Shown piece by piece: positions 9,756-20,245 of a stretch of DNA of 64,000 nucleotides; within the stretch, counting starts at the first letter, position 1; every line of letters begins with the position of its first letter. A program made the position numbers and the translations under genes. The DNA is from Aptenodytes patagonicus. Its lineage: Eukaryota; Chordata; Aves; Sphenisciformes; Spheniscidae. The notes under the pieces are model-generated. The model ran no database searches and was not told where the DNA came from. It worked only from the letters and a program-made list of their open reading frames with translations. The stretch lies in assembly GCF_965638725.1 (NCBI RefSeq), contig NC_134961.1, positions 1,674,001 through 1,738,000 of the forward strand, given 5' to 3'.

Positions 9756-11830
9756 GCTTGCTCTGGCTCTCTCCCCACTAGGGCGTTGGCAGGCCGGAGA
9801 CCCCAGTGCAGACCCCTCTCGCCCCGGCAGCCGGCTCAGGCCCTGCTGACAGCCCCCGAGGCACAGCGGGGACGGTCGCTCCAGCTCCAGCACCCTGGGG
9901 TGCTGCGGGTGTCCAGGGAAGGGTGCTGCACCCAGGTGCCGGGGCGGGGGGTTACCCACCCAGGCCACAGCTGGAGGTGGGACCTGCAGCTGGCGGATGC
10001 CCCCATTGCTGCCCCCCCATTTCCCATCTCCCCCAGCTCAGCACCCACCCAGCACCCCCAGTCCGGGGCCCAGCTTCACCACTGCTCCCCAAACTGGAGG
10101 GAACTGGTTAGGTGCCACGTTTAACCCCGTCCCCTCCGCCTTCCCCTCGCACAGCCCCATGCGAGCAGCGGGACCAGCTCGGCCGGCTGCCCCCAGCCGG
10201 GCCCTGGGGAGGCTGATGGAGCTGCCTGGATCCGGCCGCCCGGCTCCTGCCTCCATTATTGATAAGGCAGGTCGGGTTTCGCACTGGCAGCCGGGAGGGG
10301 GCTTGGGGGAGGAGACTGCGCACGCACCACTCACACACACACACTCGCACTCACACTCGCACTCACACCCTCATCCCACCCTGCCCAGTGGGTGACAACC
10401 GCAGGAAAAGGGTCTGGAGGGGGCTGGTGACCGCAGGGACGTGCGGGTCAGTGGCCTCATCCAGGTGACACGTCTTTTCCCCATCGCCTGAGGAACTGGG
10501 GGTCCTTCCCCCTGTGATCCCTTGCCCCCCCCAGCAATGCCCTGTCCCCCTGTGATGCCCTGTCCCCATGGGGGTGTCCCGGGGGGAATTGCCACCCAGC
10601 AGCAGCCCGGGAGCAGCGGGTGGTGGTCCAGCCTTGGGGGACATGCACCGCGTGCCGTCATCGCACCCCTGGACACCCCCAGGGCAGTGACAGGAGTGAG
10701 CCCAGTCCCAGCGGGGCAGTTGGGCCCCGGATGGTCCCTGTGGTCCTGGCACGGCCCCGTTGACGCTAACCCCTGCCAGCTTCGGGCCCCAGGGGGGACA
10801 TGTTGGTGTGGTCCCATGTCCTGGGGACATTTTCATGCCAAAAAGGGTCACAACCTCTAGAGGAGTCCCTGGGCAGGGGGAGTCTCCATGCACGTGTCCC
10901 CAGTGGAGGTGGGGTGGACCCCCCTGTGCCGCCAGCCCAAGGGGGTACCCACACCCTGGGGTGCCCGATGTGGGGTGCCTGGCCGCCCCAGCTCATCCCG
11001 CAGCTGCAGGCAACCCCTGCTGTGGCGGGCCAGGCCCCCTGGTCCACAGGGACTGTCCCTCCCGGGTGCCAGGAGGGTGGCGGCTGCTCTCCCCACGCTC
11101 GGACCAGGGCAGCAGCCAAGAGCCAAGCAACACCGCTCCTCCACAACTCATCTTTATGCAAAGTGCCAGCACCCCATTGGCTTCCGCTGCCCTCCCATCC
11201 CCACCGCCCTGGGGATGCTGAAGGGTCTCACCCCCAGGCACCCAGCGTGTCCCCACGGCGATGGGACCCTGAGCCGAGCATCACCCGTCCAGCCGGACCA
11301 CCGGTGCCAAAGCTGGACCGCAGTGCGCCGGGTGCTGTCGCCGCGGCAACCGCCGTCGCCTAGTGCCGGCTGTCTCCAGGTAACCCGTCGCCTAGCAATG
11401 GGGGATTTTTCACAGCTCGGGATGAAGAGTTGAAAGTTATTTTTAGCCCGGGCTGCGAATCAATAGGCAGCTCCATTCGCCGCCCCGCAGGATGGACGTG
11501 CGGGGGCCTTGCTGCGGCGGCGGGGGGGGGGGGGGCTGCCGAGGTGAGCAGGGTGGCCTGGCCGGCATGGGGTCTCCACCCCGACACAGCCCCCAGGGAC
11601 CCCCAGGGCTCAGCCCCACCCTGGAACCCCCACCCCAGTCTCAGCCCCCCCCCCCCGCCCCCCAGGGCTCGGCCCCCTTTGTGCTGACCCCAGGGCTCAG
11701 CTCCTCTGGGACCCCCCTGTGCCCTCCATAGGGCTCAGACCCCCTGGGCCCCCCCTGAGGCTCAGACACCCCCCAGGGCTCCCCCTCTTCCAGGCCTGTG
11801 GCATGGTGAGGGTGGGCGAGGGCAGGGCCC
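9756..11830. other. Intergenic, no gene recognised
   Basis: GC-rich sequence with a CA-rich patch at 10328-10375 and a cluster of RFX-like half sites at 11337-11399. An A/T-rich pocket lies at 11400-11470 and G/C homopolymer runs at 11520-11665. No exon is supported. Confidence 0.4.
11337..11399. promoter_or_regulatory. Possible RFX (X-box-like) motif cluster
   Basis: Three sequences resemble the RFX X-box consensus (GTTRCC, spacer, GGYAAC). GTCGCCGCGGCAAC at 11337-11350 matches 11 of 14 bases of the symmetrical form. GTCTCCAGGTAAC at 11372-11384 and GTCGCCTAGCAAT at 11387-11399 are weaker. No gene start is known nearby, so function is unproven. Confidence 0.25.
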
Positions 11831-11836
11831 AGCCAT

Positions 11837-12077
11837 GGGGACCCTCAGGCTTCTGAGGGGACCCTCGCCTGGCCATGGGGACCCTCACCCAGCTGCGGGG
11901 ACCATTAGCTTGCTGCGGGGACCCTCACCCAGCTGTGCGGACCCTCATCCAGCTGCTGGGAGCCTCATCGTGCCATGGGGACCTTCTCCCACTAGTGCGG
12001 ACCCTCACCTTGCCGTGGGGACCCTCACCTTCCCATGGGGACCCCTGCCTTGCCATGGGGACCCTCGCCCTGCGGTT
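11837..12077. repeat. Minisatellite, 20-bp unit
   Basis: About twelve copies of a 20-bp unit of the type 'ggggaccctcaccttgccat', with variation in the second half. The edges are degenerate. Confidence 0.85.
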
Positions 12078-12824
12078 CCCCTCCCAGCAGCCTCCCCGGG
12101 CTCCTCCAGCCTCTCTAGGGCCCGTGCCTGCCTTCGGGGGCACCAGCCTGGGGGTCCAGATGCTCGGGGGCACTGGGAGGGGACAGAGCCCCGCTCACAA
12201 CCCGTTCAACACCCGGGTTCCCTGGGGTGGGGCTGGGGGTATCCCCGCACGCCCCGGGGCTGGCCTGGGAGTTGAGGCGAAGCTCCTCAGCTATTTTTGG
12301 AAGATGAAGATTTTTTTTGAGCCTGCGGGCGCTCAGCTGGGCGGGAAAGCTCCCCACGCAGCTGCAGTGGGATGGAGAAGGGCTGGGAAGCCCCAGCCTC
12401 CGAGCAGGCCTTTGGGGTCCCAGACCTACCTGAGGCCTCCTTCGGCCTTTCCAGGAGGGTTTCTGCCTCCGGGCACAGCCCAGCCCGGAGCATCCCTGCC
12501 CTCGCTGTCACCCACCCATGGCACAGGGTGGAGGGTGCCCAGAGCCACCCCATGGCGACCCTTCTGTGGGCACGGGGGGATGCCCCGGCTCAGCGGGGAA
12601 GCTCAGGGACCTGCTCGGTGGGGGGGACTGCCCAGGAAAGGAGAAAGCTCTGCTGAAGGTGGGTGACCCAGCAGGGAGATGGAGGATCATCAAAAAGCAC
12701 AAAGGAAGGAGCCAGGGTCCCTCCTGCTGGGGGGGGGGGGACGTGGAGCCCCAAAGCCCTGGGTGCCCTGTAGGTAGCAGATGGGTCTGGGGCCTCTCAG
12801 TCCCCACCTCTGGTGACCCAGTGC

Positions 12825-13310
12825 GAGACCCCCCCGGAGCGCTGCGTCCAGCTCTGGGGTCCCAGCACGAGGCAGACCTGGACCTGTCAGAGCGGGTCCG
12901 GAGGGGATCACGGAAATGCTCCAAGGGCTGGAAGAACCTCTCCTGCGGGGAACGGCTGGGAGCGTTGGGGTTGTTCAGCCTGGAGAAGACCTTCTTGCAG
13001 CCTTTCAACGTGTAAGGGGGCTTCTAAGGACGGCGGAGAGAGGCTTTTCACCAGGACCTGTGGCGACAGGAGAAGGGGCGACGGTTTTAAGCCGGAAGAG
13101 GGTGGATTTAGAGCGGCTGTAAGGGAGAAACGTGCTGCGGTGAGACGCTGGCGCGGGTCGCCCGGCGGAGCCGTGCTCGCCCCGTCCCTGGACGCGCTCA
13201 CGGCCGGGCTGGAGCAGCCCGACCCAGTGTGAGAAGTCCCTGCCCAGGGCAAGGGGTTGGACCGGGTGATCTTTGAAGGTCCCTTTCGATGAGTCGATGC
13301 TCTGCCCTGC
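12825..13310 (+). repeat. CR1 LINE, 5'-truncated 3' end (copy A)
   Basis: The sequence follows the avian CR1 3' region. It has 'ttgttcagcctggagaag', then the segment before the 3' UTR, and near 13240-13300 'tccctgcccagggcaaggggttggac' split by small changes and 'gatctttgaaggtcccttt', which is the conserved CR1 tail. The tail octamers are degenerate. Bases 12825-13213 are identical at 388 of 389 positions to the reverse complement of 45858-46246. Relative to that copy, a 10-bp deletion follows 13213, between two 'ctgga' words. The element is unusually GC- and CpG-rich for CR1. Confidence 0.85.
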
Positions 13311-15175
13311 TGCGGGACGTGGCCTGCCCCCCACCCCCGGAGACCCCCGGGACCCCCCAGCCCGGGGGGGGGGGCGGCGGGCGGAGCAGCCGCCGTGCCC
13401 GCGGTCACAAGAGGGCACTGCGAGCCCGAGCATCCCGGGGTCCCGCTGGCCGGAGCGGGGCGGGGGGGGGGCGGCCAGGGGCCGAGCCGGGAGCCCGGAG
13501 CGGCCCGGGACCCGCTGCAGGGGCTGGCGGCTACCCCTGCGCCCCTGCTCGGGCAGCTCCCGGGGGGCTTGCCGGCCCCCCAGCCCTGCCAGCCCCATGG
13601 GGGCCACCCTCCCTGCGGCAGGCGGGGACAAGGGGGGCACGGCCAGGGGACGCGGTTGGGGATGCTGGGCAGGGCCAGGGGACACGGCCACCACCCAGAG
13701 CTCCCGGGCACGGCTGGCGGCCCGGGGACGCGGCGTTTCGGCCGGTGGCAGCTCCGGTAAAGCCCCGGGATGCTCTGCCCCGTGGGCTGGCCCAGAGGGA
13801 TGAGCGAACTGGTGGGTGCTGGGGGGGCTTTGCCCGGTCCCAGGTCAGCCCCGGCTCCGGTGGTTGCTCCGAAGGGGCTTCTGCCCCCCCCCCCCGGTGG
13901 CCGTGTCCCGAAGGCAAAGGGGTGCCGCTGTGGAGGGAAGCCAGGGCTGGCCACGGCGGTTTTGTCCAGCTGGTGCCGAGGTTTGTCCCGTAACACCCGG
14001 TTAAGGTGGATCGGGGCGCCGCACAGCCGGGCTGCGCCGGGGGCCAGGGGTGCCGGCTCGCCCCGGGGTGCTGGGGTGGGGTTAGGGCAGGCTCACTGCC
14101 GTGTGCCCGCGGGGACGGGGGCACCGGGCTCCGTCCTGCGAACAGCCACGGGCTCCGTCCTGCGAACAGCCGCGTCCCGCCCCCCGCGCCCTGGGGTGTC
14201 CCAAGGGAAAGTCCCGCGAGGGTGCCGAGCGCCCCACGGGGCGGAGGATCAGCCTCGGTGGGGTGAGGACCCTGCCCGGGGACACCAGCGCCTGGTGGCA
14301 CTGGTGCCACCCCACCTCTGGTGCCACCTCGCCTCCGGGGACCTGGCGGAGGCTGTTTTTGGGCTCCCCGGCTGGATCCCATGCCAAGCTCCGAGCCCAG
14401 CCGGCCCCGCTTCCCCATGGCGGTGCAGGATCCGGCCCCGGGACCACGTCCCCCCACGCAGGGGGTCACCGTGACCCGGCTTCGCGCGCGCCGCCAGGCC
14501 CTCGAACCCAGCCACCCTCCGGCAAACCCCGCGCCGCAGCTGGCGGTCTCAGCACGAGGGCCAGCGGGCACAGAGGCCCTCACCCCGACGTCCCCACCCT
14601 GACACCCCAACACCCCCACGGCACCCCGACGACACCCCCACCCTGACCCGCTCCACCTTAACCCGCAGCCCCTCCGGCCCCTCATTTTCCACGGATTCCA
14701 GCAGCTTGACTTCTTTCAGCATCATTTCATGGCCGGAGGGCTGCGAATCCCCCTCTCCCCCGCCTGCGCCCCCCCGGCCCCCTCCCCTTCCCCCCTTCCC
14801 CTCTTTCTTTCCGCCATCCAAATTTACAATCCCTCATTTCCATTCCGCTCCACCCTCTCTCCGGGGACTTTGTTCCCGGCCTGTATCATCCCATCCCAAT
14901 TGTTCGGTGTTTATTTCAAACATTTTGGCGGGCTGTCACTGGATGGAAACTTAATTAATTGCGGGGTTTGTGGTGCTGGCACAATAGCGGCGGGGGGGGG
15001 GGGGGGGATATAAAATCCCGAGTGGCAGGTTTGGAGGGGAGGGACGTGGGGGTTCGGGTGTGCGTGACCCTCGTGCCAGGCCCGCCGCCACGCGCCTCTG
15101 CGTCCCCTGGTTAAGAAAATGCCCCCGTGGGGAGGGGGGTGCTGCCGGGGGGGGTGGGGGGTGTTGTAGTTTATA
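13311..15175. other. Intergenic GC-rich spacer, no gene recognised
   Basis: No exon is supported. A 22-bp direct duplication of 'gggctccgtcctgcgaacag' lies at about 14127-14170. A pyrimidine tract spans 14745-14815. An A/T-rich pocket at 14815-14960 precedes a run of 16 G at 14992-15007. Confidence 0.4.
15009..15015 (+). promoter_or_regulatory. TATA-box-like element after a G16 run
   Basis: TATAAAA at 15009-15015 follows directly on sixteen consecutive G. It lies 1.1 kb upstream of the METRN start codon and before the 16-bp minisatellite. It could mark a distal start site on the + strand, but there is no other evidence. Confidence 0.2.
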
Positions 15176-15179
15176 TGGA

Positions 15180-15715
15180 GGTTGGGGTGTATTTAACTCT
15201 TGGGGTACACAGTTCTGGGGGGCGGCGTGTGTAAACCAGGGGGGCTGTAGCCTGGGTGTGCACGGCCCGGGGCGTGCAGAACCACGGGTGTACATAGCCC
15301 AGGGTGCCATAGTCGGGAGTGTCTGTAGCCTGGGGTGCACACAGCCTGGGGCGCGCATAACTCGGGGTGCGCATAACTCGGGGCATGCATAACTCGGGGT
15401 GCGCATAACTTGGGGCGCGCATAACTCAGGGTGCACATAACTTGGGGTGCGCATAACTCGGGGTGCGCATAACTTGGGGCGCGCATAACTCGGGCTGTGC
15501 ATAGCCTGGGGTGCCTGTAGCCCCGGGTGTGCACAGACTGGGGTGTCCGTAACCGTGGGTGTGCGTACCCTTGGGTGAACGCAGCCTGGGGCCCGCGTAG
15601 TTGGGGTGTACCCAGCCTGGGGTGCCTGTAGCCTGGGCTGTGCGTAGCTCGGGGTGTGCATAACTCGGGGTGCACGCGACCAGGGGTGTCTGTAGCCCGG
15701 GGTGCACCCGCGGCG
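15180..15715. repeat. Minisatellite, 16-bp unit, upstream of METRN
   Basis: About 33 copies of a 16-bp unit like 'gcataactcggggtgc'. The region 15350-15490 is nearly perfect and both edges are divergent. Because 16 is not a multiple of three, all three frames on the minus strand stay open for long stretches. The array ends about 400 bp before the METRN start codon. Confidence 0.95.
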
Positions 15716-16109
15716 CCCCAGCCCTGTCCCCCGGGCTCAGCCCCGTCCCCCCCGGCCGCTGGCAGCCGGCCCGGCCGGTGTCCCCCGTCCCGGGGAGCCC
15801 CGGCGCTGCGGACCCCGGGCGGGGCGGGGGGGGCGCGGAACGGCCGCCGGGAGCCCCGGGGGGGGGGGGGGTCCGGGGACGCCCGGGGCGGGCGGTGCCG
15901 GTGCCCCCGGCGAGGAGGGAGGGGGGGGGTGAAGGGGGTGGGGGGGGGGCCGGCCCCGCCCCGCCGCCGCCATTGGCGGAAAGTTTGGGGCGCGGCGCGG
16001 GGTGGCGGCTCCGCTCCCCCCCCCCCCCCCTCCCCCGGTGCGGGCAGCGGTGCGGGCAGGGCCGGGCAGGGCCGGGCCGGGCCGCCCCGGGGCCGCCGCG
16101 GGCGCGGCC
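15716..16109 (+). promoter_or_regulatory. METRN: METRN CpG-island promoter and 5' UTR
   Basis: Extremely CpG-rich sequence with long C and G runs lies directly before the METRN start codon. There is no TATA box close to the start. 'cgccgccgccattggcgg' near 15962-15980 contains an inverted CCAAT box (ATTGG), a plausible NF-Y site. The transcript start is not determinable. Confidence 0.5.
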
Positions 16110-18568
16110 ATGTGGGCGCTGCGGGCGCTCTGCCTGGCCGGGCTGGGCGCGGCGCTCGGCGGCGCCTCGGCGGATCAGTGCAGCTGGAGGGGCAGGTAGG
16201 CACCGGCACCGGCACCGGCACCGGCACCGGCACCGGCACCGGCACCGGGGGGGCAGCCCGGGGGGGGGGCACACGCGGGTCCCCGGCTCAGCGTACCCCC
16301 CGCTGCCCGGTTCTCAGCCCCCCCCCCCCGCCCCGGGGAGTTCCCGCGGCACAAGCAGGGCAGGCGGGGGGGAGGGGGGGCGCGGCCCCCCCCCCCCCCC
16401 CCCTCCCCCGGGCAGGCAGCGGGGAGGGGCTGCCACCACCTCCGGCGTCCGTGGGGCAGAGTCACGGGTGGGATGCTGGGGCCTGCGCCTGCCTCAGTTT
16501 CCCCCACCCCTCGGTGCGGCTGCCACCCGAGGGATGCTGGCCTCCGGGGTGCTGGGGCCGCAGGGCTCCCCGCCTCTCCGGGAGCCCCTTCCCCGAGCCC
16601 CCCCCCACCCGTGAGACGCAGCTCTGCGGCCGGCGGGGCCCCTCGCCCCTCGCCAGGGCCCGAAACGCCGCTGGCCGCGGTGGGGAAGGCGCCGAGCTCC
16701 GGAACAAAGGGCCGGGGCCCGCCAGGAGGGGCTGCCGCACGCCCCACGCGGGGGGCGTGGGGGGCCACGGGGACCACGCAGCCACGAGCAGCGTGGCCGG
16801 GACAAAGCAGCCCCACGGCCGCCTCCGTTCCCCCCAGCCCGGCTTTTCCTCGTGGCCTCCCCCCCCTCCCCCGCTAAAAATGCAGTGGGCAAGACGTGGC
16901 TCCGGGCACCGTTTACACGGAGCCCGAATCCCACGAGATCGGGGGCGGGGGGGGGGGTGTTGTAAGCCCCCAGCACCCACTGGGGATCCCCCAAAGCGGG
17001 GGGATGCAGGGGAAGAGGCGACCCAGGGGCCACGGGCACCCTGGCTGGAGTGGTTTGGGAGTCGGCCCCAGATTCGAGGGGGACTGTGCCGCCACGGCCC
17101 TCGCCTGAGCATCCCCGGGGAGGGTGCCAGGAAACACAAGCACCCCCCAAATGATGCGCTTGCACCCCAAGTCCCAGGCATTGAGGGTTTGGTGCTATTC
17201 CTCCCCGTGTTCATCCCACACCCCTCCACGGAGGTGCTGCTTGGGAGTGCCGGGGTGCTGCCATGCCGGGGGGACAGGGGCTGGGGGGTCCCCGTCACCC
17301 GGGGGGTCCCGGGTGACGGGGACTGCTGTGCCTCGCAGCGGGCTGTCGCAGGAGGCGGGTAGCGTGGAGCAGCTCTCCCTGCACTGCGCCGAGGGCTCGC
17401 TGGAGTGGCTGTACCCCACGGGGGCCCTTCGCCTCCGCCTGGCCCCCCGCCTGCCCCCCACCGCCGCCTCTGCCAAGGGCAGGAGCCCCCGGCACGTCAC
17501 CGCCTGCGTCAAACCTGCCGGCACCTTCCGGGGGGCTCAGCTCTACCTGGAGAGGGAGGGGGTGCTGGAGCTGTTGCTGCCGGAGGCCCCCCGGCCCCGC
17601 GTCCGCTGCTTCAGCTGGCTGCCCCGGGAGAAGGTGGCTCTCTTCCTCCAGGCCACCCCGCACCGTGACATCAGCCGCCGCATCGCCGCCTTCCGCTACG
17701 AGCTGCGGGGGGACTGGCTGGCCCGCCCGGCGCTGCCCGCTGCCAGCCTCACCGGAGAAGGTGAGTGCCGAGCGTCCCGGGTCAGCCTGCCTCAGTTTCC
17801 CTGGGGCGGCCGCCGCCTCCCTTGCCAAGGTGTCCCCGGTCTGCGCGGAGGCGAGGGGATGGAGGGGCCGGATCCGGGGTGGTCTCCCCAAGGCCGGTCA
17901 CCGGGAGCCACCGCGGTGACGGGTGGTGATGGGCTGTGCTTGGCCGTTGCAGGGGCGTGCCGGCCGTGCAATGACACCGAGATCCTGATGGCCATTTGCA
18001 CTAGTGACTTTGGTGAGTGCAGCCCCCCCCCCGGGTGCTGGGGGTCCTGGGGCTCCGGGGGAGGGAAGGAAACTCAAACTGGGGGGGGGCAATGGCCCCC
18101 AGGCAGCCCTGGCCTCCCCTTCCCGGGCTGGCCTGGCTTGGGCTGCGGTCATCAGTGTCCCAGAGGCTGCTGTGGGACGGGGATGAGGATGGGGGTGGGG
18201 ACAAGGGACGGGGATGGGGACAGGGTCTTGCTGACACCCCTCCCTGCCTTCCTCCCCCAGTGATCCGCGGCAGCATCCGGAGCGTCTCCAACGACGTGGA
18301 GCTGCAGGAATCCGTCATCGGGGTGAGCGCCGCCCGCATCCATCGCCAAAAGTTCCCCCTCTTCCAGGTGGGGGGGCGGCCGGCGGGCAGCATCCGCACC
18401 CCGCTGCGCTGCGGGGTCAAGCCAGGCCCTGGCACCTTCCTCTTCACGGGGTGGCTGCATTTTGGCGAAGCCTGGCTGAGCTGCGCACCCCGCTATAGGG
18501 ACTTCCAGCGCATCTACGAGGGGGCGCGGCGCACGCGCCAGAACCCCTGCGAGTTCCCTGTGGACTGA
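16110..18568 (+). CDS. METRN: Meteorin
   Basis: Meteorin is a secreted neurotrophic and glial-differentiation factor. Four coding exons join in phase: 16110-16195, 17339-17760, 17953-18012 and 18261-18568 (stop TGA), giving 291 aa. The human protein is about the same length. All introns are GT-AG. Residues 1 to about 21 form a signal peptide that ends before Asp-Gln-Cys. Ten cysteines follow in the meteorin order, including the ACRPC pair and CTSDF. Family blocks visible are FLQATPHRDISRR, TPLRCG and PGPGTFLF. The chosen ATG is the only one giving a signal peptide in frame with exon 2. A (CACCGG)8 array begins five bases after the exon 1 donor. In human METRN also precedes ANTKMT on the same strand. 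The alternative, METRNL, is less likely given the neighbours. Confidence 0.95.
16201..16248. repeat. (CACCGG)8 microsatellite in METRN intron 1
   Basis: Eight perfect hexamers start at intron base 6, so they directly abut the splice donor GTAGG of exon 1. Confidence 0.95.
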
Positions 18569-19600
18569 GCGGCTCGGGGAGGGCAGCCCAGCCCCGCGGG
18601 TGCTGGGGGGCTGGGGTCCCGCAGGCAGTGAGAGCATCCACGGGGGGACGCAGGGGCAGCGTGCCAGCAGGGATGGTACCCGGAGGGAGCGCGGCACTTC
18701 GGTCCTCGCCGCGCAGCCGGGCTCCGGCAGCACTCGCCGCCGGGCTGGGGGAGTCCCGGGAAAATCCTGCCGGAAGGGAAGGGATTTTCCCAGGGTGCGC
18801 TTGCCTGTGGTCCCCGGGGACCTGCCCAAGCGAGGGGTGCAGCGGCATGGGGCAATGGGTTGGGGGCTCCCTGGGGACCGGGGTGCTGTGGGCTCGGGGT
18901 GCTGCATGCTCAGGGGATGCTGCAAGCTCGGGGTCACTGCGGGCTCGGGGACGCTGCATGCTCAGGGGATGCTGCGGGCTCGGGGACGCTGTGGGGCACG
19001 GTGGGTCCAGCACGATGGGGCAGCTGCCCCCCTCTCCGGGAGGGCTCGGTGGCGGGTGGCCGTGGCGGTGGGTGGCCGTGGTGGCAGGGCCGGGGACACG
19101 GTGGGCACGGTGGGGTGCGGAAGGGCCAGGAGGTGGATTTGCAGTGTCGGGGGTGGAAGGGGGAGCGGGGCGGCGGCGAGCCTTGCCCTGGCCCTGCCTG
19201 CAACGCGGGGCACGGGCAGGAGCTGCGGGGCAGATGCTGAGGAAGAGGAGCAAGGCTGAAGGGAGCGAGGGGGATGGCGAGGCGGGAGGAAGGCTAGCGC
19301 GGGGAGCAGAGGTCTCCCCGGCACGGCCGGGGCAGGACCAAAGCGCCGATGCAGGAAAGTGCCGCGGGAGCGGGGAGAGGTCGGGCTGTGCCACCCGTCA
19401 CCGCCAGCCCGGGGCCGTGGCCTCGCGGCGGCTGCCGGGTCCCACCATGCCGGGTCACCGGCGGAGGGGCACACCGTGCCAGCCGGGGGGGTGGATTTTT
19501 GACCGTGGGGGTGGGGGGGCATCGTATGTGCACTAAAGTTATAACGATACCAAATTTGTGACTTTTTTTTATAAACTAAGCTGTATTTGTAGCATGTGAG
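18569..19600 (+). other. METRN: Probable METRN 3' UTR and downstream sequence
   Basis: No canonical AATAAA lies within 1.9 kb of the stop. A TATAAA variant at 19570-19575, in an A/T-rich pocket followed by GT-rich sequence, could be the cleavage signal. AATAAA occurs later at 20529-20534 and 20904-20909. Degenerate 30-bp-scale repeats ('gctcaggggatgctg') lie at 18895-18990. Confidence 0.3.
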
Positions 19601-20094
19601 TCTCCTTTTTTTAAAAAGCTGAGCGGGGTGTTCACCAACAGGTGCCGCGGGTGCGTGCCGGTGCCAGTGCCGGTGCCGGTGTGTGCCACGGTGTGAAGCT
19701 CTGCCCCCCCCCCGCACCAGCACCAACTGGGGGGCTGGAAACAGCCCTACTATTTATATATCTATATGCATAGAGAGAGAGAGAGATCGGTATTCCTAAA
19801 CGCTGCATCCCTGGTGTTCTCCGGGGTGGGTCAGTTTGGGGTTCCTCTCCCCGGGCAGCACCGAGTGAGCGGGGCCGGGGCTGGGGGGCGGGCGGCCCCA
19901 TGCCGGGTGGGTGACCCCGCCGGCGGAGCCGCTGTCAGGGCCGATTCTCGTCAGAGCCGCCGGCCACAAGGCCTCATTGTGCCGGGCTGCGCGGCGCTGG
20001 CTTCCCAGCCCTGCCCGCTCCCGCCCCGCCGCTGCCCCCCTCCACGGGGGCTCCAGCCCCTGGCCTCTGGCTCCCGCTCCTCCGGGCTGCCCAG

Positions 20095-20245
20095 GCGTCC
20101 CTGGACGGTGGCAAGGGGGATGGCACCCCCAGCCGGGGATGGGACATAGGACCCCCAGACAGAGATGGGACAGGGGAAACCTGGCCGGGGTTGGGGCATG
20201 GGACCCCCAGCCATGGATGGGGCACAGGACCCCCAGCCAGGGACC
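20095..20245. repeat. Short minisatellite, about 27-bp unit
   Basis: Four imperfect copies of a unit with 'gatgggacataggaccccca' and variants lie between 20120 and 20245. Confidence 0.7.

Noticed and set aside
12908-13996. 362-codon minus frame that shares about 99 residues with a + frame at 45207-46184
   Set aside because: The shared part is the antisense of the duplicated CR1 fragment, not a conserved protein.
15193-16272. Long minus-strand frames upstream of METRN
   Set aside because: They combine the 16-bp minisatellite with CpG-island sequence and lie antisense to METRN exon 1.
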